From the NCBI GenBank assembly GCA_030789695.1, contig CM061138.1, forward strand, positions 181,017,051-181,081,050: DNA of 64,000 nucleotides, given 5' to 3'. Position 1 is the first letter of the stretch. Every line of letters starts with the position of its first letter. Below the pieces are notes generated by a model that made no database searches, was not told where the DNA came from, and was given only the letters and a program-made list of their open reading frames with translations. This document shows, piece after piece, positions 58,397-64,000 of the stretch. Position numbers and translations under genes: made by a program. This DNA comes from Scilla litardierei. Its lineage: Eukaryota; Streptophyta; Magnoliopsida; Asparagales; Asparagaceae.

Positions 58397-59199
58397 TCTA
58401 TTCTATAAAATAGGGATGTTATCAAGAGAAATTGGATAAGAGAATTTGGATAAGAGTATATACATCTATTCTATAAAAAAGGGATGTTATCAAGAGAAAT
58501 TGGATAAGAGAAATTGGACAAGAGATTGTATAAGAGAATTTGGACAAGAGTATATCTATTCTATAAAATAGGGATGTTATCAAGAGAAATTGGATAAGAG
58601 AAATTGGACAAGAGAATTTGGTTAAGAGAATTTGGACAAGAGTATATACATACATACATATACATACATATATACATATATATTCTATAAAATAGGGATG
58701 TTATCAAGAGAACATATATACATGTACATACATACATATACATACATCTATTCTATAAAATAGGGATGGTATCAAGAGAAATTGGATAAGAGAAATTGGA
58801 CAAGAGAAATTGGATAAGAGAATTTGGACAAGAGTATACATATACATATATACATATACATACATATACATACATACGTATACATATATACATACATATC
58901 TATTCTATAAAATAGGGATGTTATCAAGAGAAATTGGACAAGAGAAATTAGATAAGAGAATTTGGACAAGAGAAATTGGATAAGTGATGAGATTTTGAGA
59001 GATAAGAGAAGAGGTGGATATTTTGTGATGAGATTTTGAGAGATAAGAGAAGAGGTGGGGAATTTTGCATATACAACCATGGGTTTTGCATTTTTGCCCC
59101 TGGACCCTCCCCACACACACACCCACACCTTTTATTCTTCCCCCCTTCCCGACCATTTTTTTCCAGTCCACGTGCACGTGTGCACGGGTTATTTGCTAG
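58397..59199 (+). mobile_element. Helitron-like element H3
   Basis: Starts TCTATTCTATAAAATAGGG right after the CTAG of H2; ends CGTGCAC-GT-GTGCACG (59171-59186), 9 bases and CTAG (59196-59199), then T. The inside is AT-rich tandem repeats and (ACAT)n (58645-58690, 58835-58900). Non-coding. Confidence 0.55.
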
Positions 59200-59200
59200 T

Positions 59201-60651
59201 ATATATATATAGTGTCTCAGTATATTTTTGTAGATGTTCATATCAATCTAGGTTTTACAACATAACCAATGAGTTAGTTTTCTAATAACTCATATAAGAA
59301 ATTAGAGTAATAGGTTAAAGAAACAGTACCCTTTTTAGTTATTTGAATAAATGTTAGCTGATAAAATACATTAATTTCGTTTAACATGATATCGGAACCG
59401 AATGACGCAGAAAACGTCCGCGCCTTCCGTACGGATCCGTCGACACCAAAAACACCGGAAACAGACAAGCGTGCAAATTATTACATATTTTTAAATGTCA
59501 CTCGTTTAGATGTTTTACCCTTAAACTGTGAAAACTTGTACACAAAAATGACAAGTGGCACAATTACACTTTAACTCATTGACACTCACTTATGTGAAAT
59601 GCTAAATTTGGACTCATGTGCGTGTGTGTGGACACCATTAAGAAAAATGAACCTACTTATTACGATATGAAACATACAGACATGAAACGAACAACTTGAA
59701 TAACATAGAACATGATAGTCGGTTTGGCTAACTCACAGATAATGCATGCCATTGGCTCATAGACATACATGACGTTGGCTCATAGTTGGCTAATCTCGTC
59801 GGTCACATGTGACTAGTCTGGCTCGTGTTCCAGTAGGGTCACATGTGACTAGTTTGGCTCGTGTTCCGGTATATGACGGTTTAGCATTCTGACTCGTGGT
59901 CCAGAAAGTACACGTGGGTGGGGTTGGGTTCCTGGGCAATAGCCAGTAGTAAAGGGTCGCCTTCGGGGGCACTTGAAGATGGATTCACTTACTAGCCGTC
60001 TAACGACGGGAGCCTTAGTCACGGACTTGCACACACAATTAAACAACTTGAAAAATGTTGTAACTTATGGAAATGCTTTTACTTTATTGAACTGCCATGT
60101 TTCCTTTTTATAATAGAACTGCATGCTAGTGTAAATCTTATAATTGCTTTAACTGCCATATATAAACTTTGCATATCTTGCCAAGGGTCTCCTTTTAACC
60201 ATAACTTGCCAGGATCCTTGCTGACATACATTCTATGTTATTTGAATGTATGTCAGGTCACGAGACAGAGTACCAGGAGGACGATCTGCTGGATCAGAGT
60301 GATCCATTGGACCAGGAGTATGTCGACCCAGAGGTCCTCCCTACAGAGGACTAGTCGTAGAGATTCACCTGATGTTGTTGCTTTAGAGTTTTATTTTCTG
60401 CTAATCTGTTGGGTGTGTACCCACTTTTGTAGACACTGTTTGTTGGCCATGCTTGAGGCCTTACTTTCTCTGTGTACTTTCCTTTTCTGGATGTTGGCTA
60501 TTATCATTATCTCTGTTGTTCTGGTTGCATGCAAGAATCTGCGTTTGGTTGTTATTCACAGACTCTTATTGGGCTTAAGCTTCACCGCTTCGTCCCATAC
60601 GGACCCGCTCGTGTCCTCGCTCCCAAGTATAATGGGAAGCGGGGCGTGACA
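59201..60651 (+). repeat. chromovirus (Tekay/Del-like) 5' LTR, 3' portion
   Basis: Ends GGGGCGTGACA like 44511 and is followed by a chromovirus gag. Contains GGCTCGTGTTCC twice (59821-59830 and 59857-59866), GTGGGTGGGGTTGGG, and the stem-loop at 60222-60255. The left border is not resolved; bases 59201-59600 may be older flank. Confidence 0.6.
60222..60255 (+). ncRNA. LTR stem-loop, copy 2 (covarying)
   Basis: TGACATACATTC / GAATGTATGTCA, 12-bp stem and 10-nt loop. Compared with 44095-44130, two base pairs changed on both sides and one pair was lost on both sides. Confidence 0.6.
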
Positions 60652-60778
60652 GGTTTTTGTGGTGGCCCATGCAGGTCGATGCATTATGCAAAACTCATAA
60701 CAATAGGAATATTAACATTAGCCAAGACATCTGGATTTAACTGGTCAACAAAATTTACTCGAGTTTCCTTGTTTCAGC

Positions 60779-61205
60779 ATGGCAGGACGACACAACACCC
60801 GGAATGGGAATGGAGCCATTGGTAGTGGTACTGCTGACATCAATGAACTCCTCGGAGTTATGAGAGGAATGTTGGAGATCCAGCATGAGTTGATTCAGCA
60901 GAGCCAGCAACCTGCTCCGACTCCACCACCACCACGCCGAGCTGAACCTGGAGTGAAGCCGTTCCATGAGTTGCAACCCAGGAGCTTCTCTGGAAAGGAA
61001 GGGACATTGGATGCTGAAGAATGGGCCCAAGGGACTGAAGACAAGCTGAATGCTGCATGTATCCCACAGGCTAGATGGGTTGATGTAGCAAAGATCTAGC
61101 TGACTGACAATGCTAGAAGCTGGTGGCAACTGGAAGAGAGATGTTTGATCAGACCGATCTCTTGGGGCATGTTTCAAAAACGGTTCAATGCCAAATATTT
61201 TCCCA
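60779..61205 (+). pseudogene. gag: chromovirus gag fragment
   Basis: Starts MAGRHNTRNGNG and matches Tekay/Del-type gag: KPFHELQPRSFSGKEG, AEEWAQGTEDKLNAACIP, then after a TAG (61097-61099) LTDNARSWWQLEERC and the KRFNAKYFP end. The rest of gag and all of pol are missing; unrelated sequence starts near 61206. The PBS after the LTR end (60652) is not recognisable. Confidence 0.8.
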
Positions 61206-61213
61206 CGCGCCCA

Positions 61214-61586
61214 TGTGGGCGCCCAAATTTCAGTTGCTCGGCCTTTTGGCCGGGCCCCCAAAAACTGCCCCCCCCCCCCCATTTTTTGAATTAAAAAACA
61301 GCCTTAACTCTTAAGGCTTTTGGGCTTTTGGCTATTTGGGCTTTCTATTTAAAACTCTTTTAAATAGACTTATTGATCTCGTTTGGACTCCGATTTGAGC
61401 GCGGTTTAAACCTACGTTTAGACCAGGACGATCCCATCATCCATGTAACCTTTTCAATGCATTTATTATATTAAATATGTGCATAAATAATTTACGACAT
61501 ATTTAACTCCCTTTGCATCATATGCAAAAATGTCCACATCTATTATGAAAAAAATCATTTGCATCTAATACAAATGATCTGATACA
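61214..61586 (-). repeat. possible small LTR of a minus-strand copia-like element
   Basis: Lies between TG at 61214 and CA at 61586. On the minus strand, GTGCAAGTGGGAGA immediately precedes it, like the polypurine tract of Angela/BARE-type copia elements. Contains a 13-base C run at 61268-61280. No partner LTR is seen in the window. Confidence 0.35.
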
Positions 61587-62640
61587 TCTCCCACTTGCAC
61601 TCAGGATCATTTATCCCGAATGCAGGAGCTAACTGCAAACTCTTTGCAATTTCTATCCCTTACATCAAATGCATATTCTCTCTAATTTCTACCTATTACT
61701 TGACGAAGGTCACACTCTGTGTGAGACCCTACAGCCTGACCCTACTACAGGTGGGGCTCGAAGCCCCAGACGGCAGTAACCGCGAGCAGCAGGTGCCGTC
61801 CCTGTTTCAGTATCATACTTATGTGGTTAACTCATTGACATGAGCATTGTCGGAACCACCCTGATTGTGTCCGTGATGAATACTACAGTTTTAGTCTCTT
61901 TGTCAAAACTATGCCGTTTAATTCAAGCTTAGGGTACGGTCAAACTGTCAACCCCAATAGCTTGAACCCGGTTAGTCTCCATCGATCTTTAGTCAAATAA
62001 TGTTGGGCATCTTCCAACATACTCTGGCCAGAGTTTTCACTAAAGATCGAACTAACACTACGACACTAACTCCCATTGACCGGGAGAGACGAATCCTATC
62101 TTAGTCATTACTCTCCTCGCACGTTTCAAATGTCACCCAACCAAAGACCTTTCAACGGGGCTTACCCGAGGCTAGATCAGTGATCTAATTAACATCGTTC
62201 ATGCACAGGTTCGTACAATGACCTCAAGTCAAAAGACCAACTTGCCTATCATCACTAAGAGTTGTCATTGACAGATTGGTCAATCATAACCATATGATAA
62301 CTATTGTTGGGTCGTTCAGTGAACTCATTCTCTACTGAGCACCTGTGTCTCATCTTCGACTTCGCCAAGTCAAACGATCATGAGATCATCGTCATCGATG
62401 CATGGTGAAGACTAAGACACAATGGTCTATCCGATGTTTCGATGTCCTTTTCTCAAAACATCTACGACCACAAACCTTTTTAGACTTATGCTACTAACGG
62501 TCAAGCACTTGTCCATGATCGAGATCCTCATCTCGATACATATTTGACCTTGCATTAAGTCTCGGGACTTTACCTAAGTTTCGAATGATTACAACATTTC
62601 TATTAACTTAGATAAATACTTACCAAATAGCTTACTGTTA
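61587..62640. other. non-coding sequence, possibly internal part of a LARD-like element
   Basis: No credible ORF on either strand. The balanced composition and the adjacent tract-like motif suggest the non-coding interior of a large non-autonomous LTR element. I cannot confirm this. Confidence 0.3.
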
Positions 62641-63222
62641 TTTTGAACAAGATGTCTGTATAGATACACATGGATGAATTTGCCTCGAGGGCATACCCAT
62701 CTCTCAACAATAAATACCCCCAAGACCAATGGAGAAGGGAGGCCAGATCACTACATATAGCTAAGTACCAAAGAATGATACTACAATACCTTTGGATATT
62801 CCTCTTACATTTTTTTCTTTTATCTTGCTCAATATTTTTCATTTATGAAAAACTAACTTGAGCGTCGGAGGGGAATCGGTCGGGGGCCCAAACCCTGACC
62901 CCCTAACGGTCTTCTCATTTTGCAAGATAATGGAAATACTATGAAGCTAGGTAAATATCCATCCGTGGAGCCCGATCCTAGCTCACCCCGGCCTAGAGAC
63001 GCTCGTTCATGGGTCCCACTTCAACCACTGACGAGACTCCACCCCGACGAAGGAGCCATCTTAAGCCCAAATACCGTTATCGCCAATTTTGGCCTTAACA
63101 ACTATAATCCTACACAATGTAGTGAATACAATCTCACACAGAGGATTTATTCTCTCTCACAGAGGGTTTATTCTCTCACACAGAAAGAACCTAACTCTCA
63201 CACAGAGAGTACTCAACCAACC
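62641..63222 (+). repeat. Tat/Ogre-like gypsy LTR fragment
   Basis: AATAAATACCCCCAAG (62710 region) as a TATA-like box, then TTGAGCGTCGGAG at 62858-62870 followed by CCCTGACCCCCTAACGG, a word order I associate with the R/U5 part of Tat-type LTRs in many plants. A short repeat, CTCTCACACAGAG and variants, is at 63130-63210. Element G starts at 63223. Confidence 0.4.
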
Positions 63223-64000
63223 TGACGTGCGCTTATATTTTATATATTCACGCACGTTTTCTTTTGTGTTTCTCCGTGTTTTCCGCCGTCTCTTATTCGT
63301 TTTCGTATATTTTCCCGTTTTCTTTCACTTTTCTTTGTTTGTCCATGATTGCAGGAGTTCGACCACGTAGGGGACGTTTTACGATGATATCCCAAGTCCC
63401 CGGAGCAACGGGAGAAGTCACGCGTGATCCAGGGGGTCAAACGGCAAAGTATTCATCTTTCAGCCCCTCACCCGGTCGGTTGGTCGTCTCCAACCGATCG
63501 GGTGATGCACGCGTGCACCAACCGGTCTCCGCCGCAGCTCACAAAGAAGTCACCCGACCGGTTCACAGACCGGTTCAGCGGGGGCTATTCTCTGTTTTCT
63601 CGAATCAAAGCGCCAACCGATCGGGTGACTCTCACCCGATCGGTTCATCTGTAGCTGAGAAAGATGAGCTGAAGACACGGATATCGAACCGGCCGATTCA
63701 CCCGACCGCTCCAAGATCCAACCGGTCGCTCAAGAACTCACCCGATCGGTTCATGTGATCGGGTGAAAACTCGCCGTTTTCTGATATTTATTTGTAACGG
63801 ATCAACCGATCGGTTGACTTGTCAACCGATCGGTTGATGCGACGGCCTATATATAGAGCCCCTAGGGTTCCAGAAACGGGAGTTGCTGTTTTTATACTGT
63901 TTTATTTCCTTGTGACGGCTGTAATTGTTACTCTTTGTAAGTTTTCAGATCTTTCTAAAATTTTAGTATTGTCTTTATTACTCCCTTACTTCCGCATTGC
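63223..64000 (+). repeat. third D-family LTR (G), cut by window end
   Basis: TGACGTGCGCTTATATTT and 778 bp homologous to the left half of the D and F LTRs. Palindrome pairs include CAACCGATCGGTTGA/TCAACCGATCGGTTGATG near 63801-63840, then TATATATAG at 63848-63856. Solo LTR or 5' LTR cannot be decided. Confidence 0.9.

Noticed and set aside
55733..58900. Minus-strand frames giving repeated peptides such as LIQFLLITSLFYRID
   Set aside because: They follow the AT-rich tandem repeats and microsatellites exactly and have no independent signal.
62150..62861. Small frames at 62603-62861 as genes
   Set aside because: Short, without domains, inside probable LTR sequence.

Overview
The window is a nuclear piece of a repeat-rich flowering-plant genome. 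The clues are SIRE-type Ty1/copia elements, Athila-type Ty3/gypsy elements with a tRNA-Asp primer site, chromovirus (Tekay/Del-like) LTRs, a tRNA-derived SINE, Helitron ends and a foldback MITE. I find no convincing host protein gene. Almost every base can be assigned to a transposable element or its decayed remains. The species cannot be named from this sequence.

Layout. An old sequence, probably one very long chromovirus LTR, forms the outer frame (1-1825, 11455-11964, 43038-44511). Element A, a SIRE-type copia (1826-11449, + strand, target duplication TTACT), sits in it. Element D, a non-autonomous Athila-like gypsy (11965-43032, + strand, duplication AGTAA), sits in it too. D was hit twice: element E, a second Athila-related non-autonomous element (20185-27812, duplication CATTT), lies in its 3' internal region, and element B, a 12.6 kb SIRE-like copia on the minus strand (29680-42251, duplication TTATT), lies in its 3' LTR. 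A second member of the D family, element F (44894-55735, duplication ATAAA), is inserted in a Helitron end; it shows the uninterrupted sequence at both D insertion sites. The right part holds abutting Helitron-like units with AT-rich tandem repeats, a SINE, a MULE-type foldback MITE, a second chromovirus LTR followed by a broken gag, a probable non-coding LTR-element fragment, a Tat-like LTR fragment, and the start of a third D-family LTR (63223-64000).

How the parts work together. A and B have gag, protease, integrase, RT and RNase H plus a third ORF. D and F keep gag, protease and an ATHILA-type third ORF but have no RT, RNase H or integrase, so they must have moved in trans. E has only a gag-like ORF with a duplicated domain.

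Main discoveries. (1) The transcribed part of the E LTR holds five tandem stem-loops with a nearly invariant 14-nt loop and different, mutually complementary stems. (2) Each of four LTR-element families carries its own short palindrome, repeated in U3, and in A, B and D/F the same palindrome is clustered again just upstream of the third ORF; in D and F that cluster is followed by a TATA box, which suggests a second internal promoter. (3) A stem-loop in the chromovirus LTR shows compensatory changes between two diverged copies.
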